A stretch of 64,000 bases of DNA from Chrysomallon squamiferum (GCA_012295275.1 CM022665.1:17006476-17070475); one strand, 5' to 3'; positions 29,968 through 41,751 are shown, numbered from the stretch's first letter. The notes: generated from the letters alone by a model not told the origin. Translations and numbers: made by a program.

Positions 29968-32900
29968 TAACAGTTCAGTATTTCATATACTTAAATCATT
30001 GGTTATTTTAGTTTGTGTTTCAAAAGGGAAAGATCAGTAAATATTATCAGTATAATAAAAAATAGAATTCATCTATGTATGTGTTTTTAAGGTGACACAA
30101 GAAAAAAGATAGGACATATATATTTAATGATAGAAAAGTCAAGTTATTTAAAATAAATTTATAAAATTTTTACCTGCCCATATGAAGTCTGCAACAAGAT
30201 GAGGGAACTGGTTGTTGTTGCTAAGAGAATGCCAAAAGGCTGAAAAAATTATATATATATATATATTTATATAAACAACAGTAAAAAAACATAAATAAAA
30301 AAAATTATAACATTTGAATATACAATAATAATAATAATAATAATAATACAAAAATAAATGAATAAATACTGTAAATATTTTTGTTCTTGAAATAGTGGAA
30401 TGAAACTAATCAAAATACATGTGCATGCAATAAGTAAACTCAGCAGTGTTAATATATTTGATGAAGGTAAAGTTAGTTTCTAACTAACAATATAATTTAC
30501 ATTTTAGTCATCCAGTCAGACATTTTTTTTAATATAGATTCCTAAAAGAAAAAGTTTGCTAATTCATTTGTTCTGATAAAACTATTACAGTGTGGCCCAT
30601 GAAAATTAAATTACATGGAAGGAAAGAAAATAACACAAAACAAATATGTAAATTTATCAATTAGAAGAAACTAGCAGAAATCATGTCTTAAAAAAATTGC
30701 AGTCCCCCTGTCACGTGAATTCCCCTAAGTTATAAATGTACTACCTGAGTCAGCTTGCTCTAGGGGTATCCGATATGGGATCTATGAATGCAGTATATTA
30801 TAAATACTGTATCATGTTTTTGTACACTAGAGCACAACAAAACACTTTTAAAAACTGTATTTGCACTTGTGTTGAACATTAACTATAGTAATAAAAACTA
30901 ATATAGATGAATAGAAATTTTGTAATGAGACACATCAATCACATACGGGTTAATATTATGGGAACAGCAAATAGATATATATAGATACATATATATCTAA
31001 CTAGTTACACAAATGTGGTTCAGGGGGCAGTTCTGCCCCTAACAAAAAAAATCTACAGCCTTTTATTAAGAAAGAAAAGAGACTCGCGTTATTTGGCATC
31101 ATGTTATGAACCTTGCCGCTAGAAGTCTGCTGCCAGATCATTCTGTGAAACAAGAGCCTGTATGTAACACCTAGCACTGCCGAGATGATAATTAATCCTG
31201 CAATTCCCATACTTTTTGTTGATTCGGTAGACCAAATCAACATTCATGATACAAGTGACATTTACAAGCAGAAGGTATAGGTAAAGAAAATTTCTAAATA
31301 AAAAAAGATGCTATCATTCCCTTACTGTTGGGTAAAGCAGAATACTTGTCTGTGTGACTTAAAATCTGGTTTGACATGACAGGTCATGTTTGTAAAGAGA
31401 ATCATCTGAAAAATAATTACCTCAAAGTTAATGACACATGCACACTCCTCTCCTTTAAGCTCAGCACTGATTTCTGCTGTAGAAGACTCATAGGCTATGT
31501 TTGGCCAGTACCTGACAACACCTTCAGGTGAGACTGCGACACATGAAGCCATCTGACTGTCACTCATGTTAGGAATGATACACACCCTCTGAGAACTGTG
31601 GGCCAGGTCACTAGATGGAAGTGTCAGTTCTTTACACTGGACACTCTACAACACAATTTACAAATATTTAACATATATGACCAACAAAGTGGTAATTCTG
31701 AATATAAATATAACAGGAAATTCTAGATAAATAAAAATATAAGTGAGGATATGCTATATATAATTCTAAGACAGATAATTCTGGAATAAAATATAATCAA
31801 ATGATATTTAAACAAGCACATAAAAATATTCCTAAAATATACTGAGGATGTAAAATTAGACCCAGTGGTTTTCCTTTTGAAAAAAAGCTGTTTTCTGTTT
31901 CATTTTCATTTCAGGAATAAATTATGTAATTATAAAACTAATATATAATACACTAACACAATCTGAGAAAATCACAGGAGGCCCCACAGATGCACTGGGA
32001 CATACACTACCAGCATGTCTTTTTGAGTCTCAGGTTTTTTTTTTATCAGCATTTTTACTTTTCTTTTTCACTCTGTCAACTCAAATAAAATCTCTCTCTT
32101 TTTCTGGCAAAACAAACAAAAAAGCAAATCTCCATAATCTTTAAACTGCTTTGCACACTCTTTGGCATTTACGCTAGTGAGAGGCCCTTCTTTTATGTTT
32201 AGCCTTTTTAGCTGGTGGGTCCACCATTGTGACAAATAATTTATAATTACAGACTATATGACATCACGTTTTACCTCAAAAGAGTGCCATTATGCTGAAC
32301 ACACTCACATTTATCTGAAAATTGGCAATACATGTACTCAAAGGAAACATGGTGGGGGAAAAAACCCTTAATATATCTAATGCACTGTGCATTTATTTCA
32401 TCTAATTTGAAAAAGTATTTTGTGAAATATTATCACAATTGTAATTAAAACACAACTGATTCCATATGAAACAATGACATCAGTACGTTATGTTATGTAC
32501 AGATCATACTGATAAAGCGATACCATGGCGTAGATTTGCATTATTGTGTGAAAAGTATGCGTTAGTTGTGAAAGATTGAATTGAGATCAAAGACAACAAT
32601 TAAAACAACTAAATGTATTAAAACATAATTTTACAACTCAGTACAGACAGTTTTATTCAAAGTGGATCAGGGCTGACTGGCTGTAAAGAAAACGAAACTT
32701 CACTAAAACCATTTATTTTTATCACTGCTATGACAGTCTAGCATTTGAATTATCTACTGACCCCAAAGACTAGGCGAATATAGAAACTGCACAAGTGTGA
32801 GTGCAAGCAGAAATCCAGTAAATGAAAATGAAACTTCACTAAAACCATTTATTTTTATCACTGCTATGATAGTCTAGCATTTGAATTATCAACTGACCCC

Positions 32901-35147
32901 AAAGACTAGTCGAATATAGAAACTGCACAAGTGTGAGTGCAAGCAGAAATCCAGTAAACGAGACATCGCATGTTTGATAACACTGACAAACTGTCAGTTT
33001 TATAGCATGTGACAACAGTAAAATGGTATCTGTTTTTTTACTTTGCTGTAAATTAAAATTCCATTTCAAAATATAATTTCTGTTCCACAATGTGAATTCT
33101 GTCTGTTTACTGCGATTGTGGAAAACCACTGGGTTTATAAATTATACAATGATGACAAGAAAGTTGTGGACTCGTGCTAACCCTTGTTGTGGCAGTTGGT
33201 TTGTATCTCCACACAAACAGTTTCCGACCACCAACCATCCAAGCCCAGCCTGATGGATCCATACTGACAGTGATTTGTGTAGTTTCTGAAAAACAGAAAA
33301 ACTTTAAAATAGACAAAAAAATAAAATAGAGAATAAAATTTACATGATTACTTCAAGAATTTTTGTAGTTTGGAAGGAATTCTTTTTAATTGTACTATAA
33401 TATATACTGTAAACTTTTTACATCAAAATAATGTAATAAATGTTATACATGTACAGTACCAATTTTCCAGCACTCTCAGTTCCAAAGCCTCACCAGATTA
33501 ACCATTTTACCATGGTCACATAATAATAATTCATCATCACATCTCTAACCTACCATTTATACATCTCTTATGTGTCTGAAGTATATCATGGACTGCTATA
33601 AATTTAAACAAATATTAAATGTAAATTAAATAAATAATTGAAATACATGTGTTTGTCTCCGCAATCTTTATTCATGGAAATTCCATGATGCTTCCTAAAT
33701 CTTTGAAGCCATCCTTCCCTATAGTCACACTTATGTTGTAATTTAAGTTCTTTATGGAACAACTTAGCCTGGTCCATTACCATGCTATGTGACAAGTCCA
33801 CTCTATCACTCTGATGCTGTTGAAACCATTCCCTTCATCACTCAAGAGCTCTTACCATCTTTCACAGTTTTTTTAACTGTCATTTGCTTATTGGAATCCC
33901 TGTCTGCATAGAATTTCAATGTCTCCCTTTGCTTCTTTATATCACAAACAGCTAATGAACCAATACTGTAGATGTCATGCAGTTTACCCACTGAAACACC
34001 ACAGTTCATTTTTTTCAACAGTTCTACTTTATCTTGGAAAAATATGGACTGGTGTTTACATTTGACACCACGTCTAACACCATCATTTGTCTTAGAAGCA
34101 GCTGCTAGAGTTAAATTCAAGCAAAATAAGATTAGAATCTCACAGAATTGTGGTATCAAAACCAACAGCTGCAGTGTAAAGAATGTAAATAAGTGTGCCA
34201 TACACACAATGCCATCTGTGGCTGCTCAGTAAACTAGTCTGCAGGAATTTCAAGTTCCCTCACGTAATTTTGTCTGGACGAAAAGAGATGCCTAACCATC
34301 AGATACCAGAAGTTCAGTGATTTACCTGTATTATCTTGGTCAAAAATAATCCAGTAAGCTAAAAGTTAAGAAATGATCTCTGATACATCATGTTTTAGTC
34401 ATGAGGGCCAAAGAGTAATCTGATGAAATAATCTTACAAACATCATTCTTCATGTTGGCATATCAACTCAATTAAGCAGTTATCTTATTTGTTCATTACA
34501 AATGATTGTGTTGATTATTTACTTACTGTCAGTCTGTGTAAGTGCCTCAGTGATAAGAACAGGAAGAGAAAGTCCATAGCTGTCAACTTTGTGTGAAATA
34601 GTATCATCTGAAAATTGTGAATATTGTGATCTGTTTACTGAAATTTGGCTTCTGAAAAGTAAAATAAAATTAATAATAAACAAAATCATATGAATATTAT
34701 GGAAGACAAAATAATGAAATAAAATGAAATATATTTTGCTTGAAAACAACTGAAATATATTTGATAAATAAAATATTATTGAAGTTAAATCCCACTTTAA
34801 TGTTAAATTTGGTTTTTGGAACATGTTTTTGTATTTTTCTGCTTGCTGTTAATAATTGTCAGTTACACTGTTGGTAATAATGTTTCTGAAATAGATGATG
34901 GGCTGATCGAAACTTTTTCCGGAGTACAGTACACAACCATTTTAAAACGAACACGACAACTAAAAACTATTGATAACACGTTCTTTAACATTAATTTCAA
35001 ACAAAATCTCAAAATTTACCGTCCAGATAATTGGGGCGTTCGCCTAAGTTGCATCGTGAATTGATTCGATGCCCGTTTATTCTGGGCAGATGATGGTGTA
35101 AACGGTGATGCCTTATTCCTAGTGTTCATCCCTAAGGGCGTAAACAT
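8683..35147 (-). CDS. NUP133: Nuclear pore complex protein Nup133, 34 exons
   Basis: Nup133 is a scaffold protein of the Nup107-160 (Y) complex of the nuclear pore. It combines an N-terminal beta-propeller with a C-terminal alpha-helical stack that contacts Nup107. Translated exons align in order with human NUP133 as I know it: [93 protein letters not shown] and YLSWLHDIN. All introns are GT-AG and every exon phase fits its neighbour, giving 1135 aa once one 2-nt insertion in exon 23 is discounted (human 1156). The ATG at 35147 is the first in frame; an in-frame TGA lies about 30 codons upstream with no ATG between. The stop is at 8683. As it stands, the sequence does not encode a full-length protein, because of the exon 23 frameshift. 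Confidence 0.95.
9104..9230. mobile_element. Possible Tigger-type MITE fragment in NUP133 last intron
   Basis: TAGGTTGAGGATCCCT followed by alternating 'CTGAAATTCCAAAATCTGA' phrases resembles the ends of Tigger/MER2-like elements known in vertebrates. The partner end was not found. Confidence 0.4.
9462..9727. repeat. Diverged tandem duplication, unit about 133 bp, NUP133 intron 33
   Basis: Copies begin AAACATAAATCATA at 9462 and 9595 and share GATTATAAAAATAC, TTCCCAT and CAGCTTTG blocks. The second copy stops about 20 bp from exon 33. Confidence 0.7.
12467..12610. repeat. Dispersed intronic repeat, copy 1 (NUP133 intron 29)
   Basis: The segment from a CACACA-rich start through TGCTGTCCTCAAAATTATTA to GGTCTAGTTTAGTAAC matches 16197-16355 in order and orientation. 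Confidence 0.65.
16197..16355. repeat. Dispersed intronic repeat, copy 2 (NUP133 intron 25)
   Basis: It shares TACTGTCCTCAAAATGCTTA and CTCTAGTTTAGTAACTGG blocks with 12467-12610, about 3.7 kb away. This suggests a mobile or duplicated non-coding unit. Confidence 0.65.
18168..18432. repeat. Diverged tandem duplication, unit about 137 bp, NUP133 intron 25
   Basis: Copies start GACTGATAAACATGAA (18168) and GACTGGTAAACATGAA (18305). Each ends with GTTTTTGATAAAATGCTAA. Confidence 0.8.
20032..20247 (-). pseudogene. NUP133: NUP133 exon 23 carrying a 2-nt frameshift
   Basis: The acceptor-proximal part reads FDFTLENAV in the frame set by the preceding exon. The rest reads [15 protein letters not shown] in a frame shifted by two bases, and both halves align without a gap to human HEIVLKVAYPQADSNL. 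The exon is 216 bp, whereas its neighbours' phases (0 in, 1 out) need 3n+1 bases, i.e. 214. The break sits at a CACACA run (20219-20224), the kind of site where one dinucleotide unit is easily gained. No alternative AG acceptor nearby restores the frame. Either this is an assembly or read error, or this allele is disrupted. Only this exon is affected; the gene is otherwise intact. Confidence 0.85.
20920..21230. repeat. Diverged array, about three units, NUP133 intron 21
   Basis: TTTATCATTAATTCA recurs at about 20920, 21027 and 21161, each followed by A/C-rich microsatellite-like sequence. Confidence 0.5.
22704..22873 (-). repeat. Two partial copies of NUP133 exon 19 start in intron 18
   Basis: The first ~35 bp of exon 19 with its acceptor AG (22469-22503) recur at 22704-22738 and 22839-22873. 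Flanking similarity includes TAGGATTTTTATTT and AATGA tracts, which suggests tandem duplication of a segment of roughly 135-200 bp. Both copies keep an AG at the acceptor position but soon meet stops or lack an obvious donor, so they are pseudo-exon fragments. Confidence 0.65.
25552..25855. repeat. AT-rich tandem array, unit about 30 bp, NUP133 intron 13
   Basis: Around ten degenerate copies of a phrase like ACATAATTAAAACTAAAT followed by AGAGAAATATT fill most of the intron. Confidence 0.75.
28343..28396. repeat. (ATT)n microsatellite, NUP133 intron 7
   Basis: A nearly perfect ATT run following TTTA repeats. Confidence 0.95.
29773..29883 (-). other. NUP133: NUP133 exon 6 with ALPS-like membrane-curvature motif
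   Basis: This 37-codon exon encodes about residues 217-253. It contains [19 protein letters not shown], a Ser/Gly-rich stretch with regularly spaced bulky hydrophobics. In human NUP133 the corresponding loop (GMLSGIGRKVSSLFG) is the ALPS amphipathic helix that senses curved membrane. Position and residue pattern agree, so conservation of membrane binding is a reasonable inference. Confidence 0.8.
29908..29963. repeat. (AAT)n microsatellite, NUP133 intron 5
   Basis: An AAT run with one AATT interruption, close to the acceptor of exon 6. Confidence 0.95.
32683..32958. repeat. Recent tandem duplication, unit about 136 bp, NUP133 intron 3
   Basis: Two near-identical copies (GAAACTTCACTAAAACC at 32694 and 32830) differ at only a few positions. 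This is the youngest duplication seen in the window. Confidence 0.9.
33454..34207 (-). pseudogene. Decayed pogo/Tigger-type transposase in NUP133 intron 2
   Basis: The minus-strand translation contains two parts of the N-terminal helix-turn-helix (CENP-B/Tc5-like) region of pogo/Tigger transposases. The stretch at 33842-34207 includes [19 protein letters not shown] and [12 protein letters not shown]. The stretch at 33604-33801 includes [17 protein letters not shown] and [19 protein letters not shown]. The parts are in different frames and separated by stop codons near 33800-33845, so the gene is broken. No catalytic DDE domain follows; the sequence soon reaches a CAGTACC end at 33454 preceded by TA, as expected for a pogo-type terminus. 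The matching terminus on the other side was not found. This is an internally deleted, inactive copy lying in the same orientation as NUP133. Confidence 0.75.
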
Positions 35148-35251
35148 GATTATGAAATTGCCGGCAAAAAGTTGAACATTAAAGCTATCTGTTTCCGGTT
35201 TGCTTACGACGTTAATAATCCAAATGAAGCAAATTCAAAATTTTATTATTA

Positions 35252-35287
<36 letters not shown>

Positions 35288-35633
35288 GTTTTTATCAGTA
35301 AGATACACAAAAACATCGTGACTAACCATGATAGGATTTTAAATCCAAATCACTAAATAATTGTATCAAATAATTAACAATCTTTAATTATATATGAATG
35401 TGGAATAAATTAGTCGAAGTTTCCTATTATTATTATTATTATTATTATTATTTTAGCTTCATGTTTTAACTAATAAAATATTAAATAACATGAAATTGCT
35501 TTAATGATATTAAAACCTAAAAAGAGATAAAATTTACGTACTTCAAATCAATATTATTTCAAAAATTTATACATAAAATAAAGTACCAGAAGGTCCTTGT
35601 CGAAGATTTTGTTCATTAATATCCGAACACCTC

Positions 35634-35657
35634 GTGACGTTATATATATGACGTCAC
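35634..35657. promoter_or_regulatory. Near-perfect CRE palindrome upstream of NUP133
   Basis: GTGACGT and ACGTCAC arms surround a TATATATAT core, about 490 bp upstream of the NUP133 ATG. The right arm includes the full CRE TGACGTCA. It may be part of the NUP133 promoter, but transcription start is unknown and an (ATT)n tract lies between. Confidence 0.35.
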
Positions 35658-36040
35658 TAATGATAATTTCCTTAGTAATTTTTAAGTAGGCGTTAAAATT
35701 TCCCTGCATAAGAATTTAAATTTTAATTAGTTTTGTTAAACTCTGCTATATACATTCTATTTTTCAAATCGCTGAACGAGTTTCTAGAAAGGCTAAAGGA
35801 AATCTCACATTTGGCATTTAAATCGTTTTCAACAAATTGGGCAGTTAGTGTATTTTCATAATTTACTGCAGTATATATTATTGCTATCTCTACTAGTCGC
35901 GTGAATCGTCTAAATTTGTGTCTAGAATTGTATTCTGTAGTTCTCCAATTTTTAGTAATAGTAATAAAGTTCATGATTCGATCGACGCTTTCAAATGTTA
36001 ATAATAATTATTCAAATAATGTATGCAGCACGAAAAATTA

Positions 36041-36085
36041 TGAATGGATGGATGTTTAACGACACGATTGGGTGTCAAACGAAGT
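36041..36085. repeat. Molluscan-type repeat fragment
   Basis: GGATGTTTAACGACAC followed by ATTGGGTGTCAAAC resembles a high-copy repeat I know from gastropod genomes. Assignment is from memory. Confidence 0.4.
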
Positions 36086-36235
36086 TAAATACACCAAAAT
36101 GGTACCAGTGCACAAGTAGTAGAAGTAGTAGTAGTAGCAGTCGTAGAATCATTTGTAGTTCCAAAAATTTATACTACATAAATTTAGATCTATATCATTT
36201 TATTTTACCTTATTATTATTTTTATTGATTAACTG

Positions 36236-36284
<49 letters not shown>

Positions 36285-36559
36285 TACTTTCTTATAATTT
36301 TTATTTATTGATTGATTATCATTGGGATTTTTGGGGGGGTTTGTTTGTATGTTGTTGTTTTTTGTTTTGTTTTAGTTTCTTAATATTTATTATTTAATTT
36401 AGTTCACGAACATCACAAGAAACATCCTTTTCTGAAGGTTCATATTTATTCGATTTTTAATTTAATTTTTTTTGTGTGTGTTACAAAAATGACAGAAGAC
36501 AGATTTAAAACTCATTTAAATGACAAATACATTATTATAATAATTTTAATTTTCTTTAT

Positions 36560-37360
36560 TTCTGAGACTTAATATTTTCATTTTCTTTATTTTTCAGATT
36601 GTTAATATTTAAATTTTTATTTTTTTTGTTTGTGTTTCAAATGGATAAGCTTTAAAAACATTACTTATTTTTCAGATAGTTAATATTTGCAATTTCTTTC
36701 TCAGACTTACTTTTTTTTTTCCTCAGATTATTATTATTTTTATAATTTTAATTTTCAGATTGTTAATATTTACAATTTCTTTTTCAGATTTAAAATTTTT
36801 ATTTTATTCATTTCTCATATTATTAATTTTTTCATTTTATTTTCTTTCGTTTTAAGATTGTTAATATTTTCATTTTCTTTATTTTTCAGTTTGCAAATGT
36901 TTTCATTTTCTTTATTTATCAAATCTTTAATATTTTCAGTTTCTTTCTCAAACTGCTAATATTTTCATTTAACTTTATTTCTGAAATTATAAATTTTTAT
37001 TTTTATTTTCTTTCATTTTCAAATTATTTAATATATTCATTCTTCCGATTGTTGATATTTTCAATTTCTTTTTCAGATTTTTAATATTTTCATTTTCATT
37101 GTTTCTCATATTATTAATTTTTTCTTTTTATTTTCTTTCATTTTAAGATTGTTAATATTTTCATTTTCTTTATTTTTCAGTTTGCAAATATTTTCATTTT
37201 CTTTATTTTTCACAATATTATTTTTAGTTTATTTATTTCTCATATTATTAATATTTTCATTTTTTTTTTAATTTTCAATTTCAAATTATTATTATTATTT
37301 GTTTTATTTTTATTTTCTTTCATTTTCAAATTTTCTTTATTTTTCAGATTGTTGATATTT
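36560..37360. repeat. TTTTCA/TTTATT low-complexity array
   Basis: Dozens of degenerate phrases such as TTCAGATTGTTAATATTTTC and TTTCTTTATTTTTCAG repeat here. A higher-order repeat of 291 bp is visible: TTTCTCATATTATTAATTTT at 36811 recurs at 37102, with matching downstream sequence. Confidence 0.8.
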
Positions 37361-38066
37361 TCATTTTGGTTTTATTTTATTACTAATTGATATTTTTATT
37401 ATTTATTAGTTGTTTTTTTTATTATTTATTTATTTATTCTTTTATTTATTTATTTGTTTACTTTTCATATTTTTAATATTAGTATTATTTTAATTTACAG
37501 ACAAAAAACAAACACGTCAGAAGAAGATGTCAGTTTTATTAATTTATTAATTTATTTATATATTCATAATTATTCAGTTTATTATTATTAATAAATAAAT
37601 GCTTTTTTTTTTTTCTTTCAGAATGATATTTAGATTCTTTTTTTCTTTTCTTTTTTCCATTTCTAGGTAAATAATAGATTTATTATTATTCTTTTTTTTT
37701 TTTTTCTTCTTCTTCTTCTTCTCATTATTATTATTATTAATCAATTTTATATACAGGTGTGTGTATTTCAGAATGCTATGATCATTAAGTTCCAGTTTCA
37801 TTTTGTAGATTCTTTTTATTTACTTCTAGACATTATCACTACTACCTCCATCACTCTTTTGATCATATTTTTTCAACTTTATATCTTCAATTGTTTCATT
37901 AAAATCTTTATTTTATCATCATCATTATAATGTATAATTTCATTATTATTATTATAATTATTATAAGTAGTAATATTAGTACTAGTAGTATGACAGCTTT
38001 AATTAAACCTTAATAAACTATATACATATACATACAACTATATATATATATAGTAACTGATTACTG

Positions 38067-38194
38067 CTGTAGGATATCAGCTTTATCCTCTGAAGGTTAG
38101 AATGTCAAATTGCAGTGAGTCTCAGCCAAGCTGCATTCATTATTTAACCTGGGCATGATAAAGCTGGTAACCAGCTATTTATTTTATCCTACAG
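38067..38194. repeat. Short inverted-repeat element (foldback/MITE-like)
   Basis: CTGTAGGATA at the left end and TATCCTACAG at the right end form 10-bp inverted ends. Inner AGCTTTATC and GATAAAGCT also pair. Confidence 0.5.
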
Positions 38195-40107
38195 TCCTAA
38201 AAGTACAAAAATGATTGTTGCCTATACATAAAAAACAAAACAGTTCTTACATAACAAGTTATTTGTTTTTGTTTTTTTTAAATGAAAAACTATTTTCAAA
38301 ATGGTCATTTAAGACCTAAACATTAAAGACTAAAGAAGTAACTTCGGACAACGCTGACCTAGGTAAATAAATAACAATTCATTTATCAGTGTAAATATAG
38401 TTCCATCCAATGCTTCAAAATGTCAAAATGTATCTAGTCATTATACCTTGACACTATAAACAGTGATTGCAGGATAAAAATAAATAAATCTAAAAAGAAA
38501 ATGTTTACCGAACCATTTAAATTTCTTACACTTTAACTAATAAGAAATCCCCAAAACAAAAAAACTTTAAATTTTATTTTTTTTATTTTTAAATTCATAA
38601 TTTAAATAGAGAAATTAAAATAAATATGAAAATAAATGAAATAATATTGGTATCCATTTTGTGTTTTAAACAAAGATAGAAATTATAAATATTACTATTA
38701 TTATTATTATTACATTTTTAATATTTTAAAAGTTATTTTTGGTAGGATCAATCATTCCTCACCATTATAAAAAATATAAACATAAATACATTTAATGAAC
38801 CTTAAATACAACAACACCTGGTGAGTGATGACACCCCCACCTCAGAGTGGCTAATATGGGAAACTCATACTTGAATATCAGTTACTGGGGGACTGTTCAC
38901 CCTTGGTACATTAAATTAATAACTTAATGTTTTTCATTAACAGCTGTTTAATATTTTAAGTAGCAATCAAATAGTAAAAATACTTATAAAACATTTCAAA
39001 ACTTGTCAGGATGAAAGAATGTTTATATATATTTGTTAGCAGTGAAATTACATATAGAAGAAATTATAAATTGAAAATAAAAAATTAATAATAATACATA
39101 CATACATACGTAAATAAAAAAAATAAAAAATAAAAAATGTAAAAGATATTTTATATTAAAGGACATTTATCCCAGTTTTTTTACTATTTGTGTGGACATG
39201 AGGTGTCCGTGCATCTCTATATTTGTGTTATCCTAATTCTTATTAGTGTAATATGTAATGTTGTTGGTTCATAAAAATGCATAATGTTGTTTTGTTTTTA
39301 TTGTTTATTTCATTTTAATAAAATACTAAAAGAATGAGTCTTTGCAACAATTTATATGAATGACTGTGAATATACATATATAATATTTAAAATGATTTAC
39401 GAATTAATCATCACTATTTGGCCTTTTCCTTTAAATAGTATATGTGCAGTCAAAATCTCTGTATTAACATACTTAATGTAATAATCATAAAACACAGAAG
39501 ACAAGACACTGGCGTCTCGACACACCTTATTGCAGTTTAAAACAGAAGTTATTTAAGAAACGACAGAAAAATTACTGAATGATAACAGACTTAATAACTG
39601 AATTTATTTCTGTGATAAAAACATTTTAATCAAAAGCAATCCAATACATATTATTAATGGTGCAGCGGTTTCATCCAAAAGCAGATCGAATGGTATAATT
39701 AAGTTGATATTGCCCAGAGCAAAATAACCTTAGTGAGATTGCCGCACTCAAAATAGGCATAATAATGTAATATACAAAAAACAAAGTCCAAGATAGCTGT
39801 TGACTAAAACTAGTAGGAGATGTTAATTACGCCATCATTAAAATAAATAAATAAAGCAAGTGAATATCAAGGCATTGCTTTCTGACAAACATGCAAGAAG
39901 ATTCAGCGCTGCTACTTAATTAACTAATTGACTAATGTTTATAATTTTTGTTTCCGACCTCATATTTCATGTAATTAACTGTGATTTATGTTTATTAATG
40001 TAATTACCATCTAGATAATATGGTAAATAAAGTAATTTATTATTATTATTATTTTTTTTTTTTTCTGATAGGGTGGGGTTCTGTGCATGCTCATTTCTAG
40101 TTTGAGC

Positions 40108-40154
<47 letters not shown>

Positions 40155-41051
40155 AAAATTCTGTTAAGTTTATTGTTGTCGTTGTCGTAATCGTAGTTAT
40201 CCCAACTACACTGACGCAAATGGTAGCAAGGATTTCTGTGTTCGGTGTATTGATTAGAAATAACTTTCTGGTTATACTGGATGCGTTTCTTTCTTTGGTA
40301 TACTATTTTGTATACATTCTTTTTCTCACAGAAATGACAGTTCCTGTGTAAGATTCCAGATAAACAGTAGAAAGGAGGAGTTTCTTTTTTCTTTCATTAT
40401 GCGGTAGTTGAGTTTCGAATCTAGTAATGCTTACACAAATATGTACAAACACACACGTTGATTTATTAGAGTTACTGTTACTGAATTTAAAAAAAAAAAT
40501 AAAAAAAAATAATAATAATAATAATTCATCACATTTTTACATTAACTGTACAAAGGACGCCATTTAGGAATATTATATAACTATTATTATTGTGTGTGCG
40601 TGCGTGCGAGAGTATGGACGCGCGCTTCACTCTATGCACAGTCAAACCAAATAAAACATATTCTCTGGTTAAAAAAAAAAAAATAATAATAAAAATTAAA
40701 AACGAAAGAGAGAAAAAGAATTAGTAGCTGAATATGTTTCACGTAGCACGTAAAATTCACATTACCTATGTTTACATAGCTCATGTGCTTTCCTTGTCTG
40801 TAACAGATTCTCCCAGATCTGTTTTTCAATTCTCTTTTACAGCTCAGTAAATGCTGCGTATCTCATTTTATTTGTATCTATATCACTCTTTGAATCTCGG
40901 GTTTCATTTCTGACCAATGAAACTATATTCACTTAGCCTGTAGGGATTTTTTGTTGTTTACGTGGAATGGTTTTCATCAAGATAATGTTTCACCTTCGTT
41001 ATTTTCTGTTGTAATTGTATAAATTATACCGGTATGTTATGTTCAGGAATG

Positions 41052-41054
<3 letters not shown>

Positions 41055-41130
<76 letters not shown>
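41055..41130. repeat. (GT)n microsatellite ending in (GC)n
   Basis: About 76 bp of GT followed by GCGCGC, a potential Z-DNA tract, in the intergenic region. Confidence 0.97.
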
Positions 41131-41135
<5 letters not shown>

Positions 41136-41486
41136 CACATAATTACAGTCGTAATTTATGATGACGACGACAATGATGATGGTGGTATTGGAATATAAAC
41201 AAACAAAGGTATAACAATGTGTTATTTATTTAATAGAAAGCGAATATAACGCCATAACAAATATAGAGCATTTTGCAACATACAAAAAAACAAAGAAAGA
41301 ATTTTGACAACAAGTTTTCATATATCATGTATGTATTAACAACACTTTAAATTTTTATTTATTTTATTTGAAATGTCATGTACAAAACCTAGAGTTTATG
41401 TTTAATTATACAAGAAAATAAATACTTTCATGACATGTCACGTCTAAAAAAATGTACATGTGCTTTTAATAATTATTAACATTTGC

Positions 41487-41530
<44 letters not shown>

Positions 41531-41751
41531 AAACAGCAAAATATTTATTTAAATTTTTTTTTTCTAAAATAAAATAATTATAATAAATAAATAATAAAGG
41601 ACCCAAACAACACCTTTGTTCTGTGTTGTTATTTAAAATTTTGTGGAATGGTAAAGAGATAAATCAAATTAGTTCTAATGAATGCAAACGCCACATAACG
41701 AAAACAGACGACAGCCTAATCCATAACTTATAAACCAACCGGAAGTTATGG

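Larger units (their letters stand above)
24576..35147 (-). other. NUP133: NUP133 exons 1-15: N-terminal tail and beta-propeller
   Basis: Exons in transcript order are 35020-35147, 34527-34651, 33182-33285, 31421-31645, 30174-30239, 29773-29883, 29231-29341, 28030-28089, 27785-27846, 27488-27555, 27118-27197, 26325-26427, 25886-25945, 25012-25093 and 24576-24621. They encode about residues 1-477. Exon 1 gives a basic, Ser/Thr/Pro-rich tail beginning [12 protein letters not shown], comparable to the disordered human N-terminus, and shares phase 2 with exon 2. From exon 2 on, the sequence follows the human propeller ([14 protein letters not shown], then [12 protein letters not shown]). Splice sites were placed by reading frame plus GT/AG. 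A few donors have near alternatives; exon 3 ends at AGG|GTTAGC, which is required by phase. Confidence 0.9.

Noticed and set aside
31001-31243. 80-codon minus-strand frame between NUP133 exons 4 and 5
   Set aside because: Flanking exons join in phase 0 without it, no family match is seen, and its end has a GGGGGCAG...CTGCCCC look typical of dispersed repeats.
32839-33129. 96-codon minus-strand frame
   Set aside because: It spans one copy of the 136-bp tandem duplication and intronic sequence; no conserved features.
34816-35064. Plus-strand 82-codon frame with a hydrophobic start, like a signal peptide
   Set aside because: It is antisense to NUP133 exon 1, which has a matching donor, phase and N-terminal composition.
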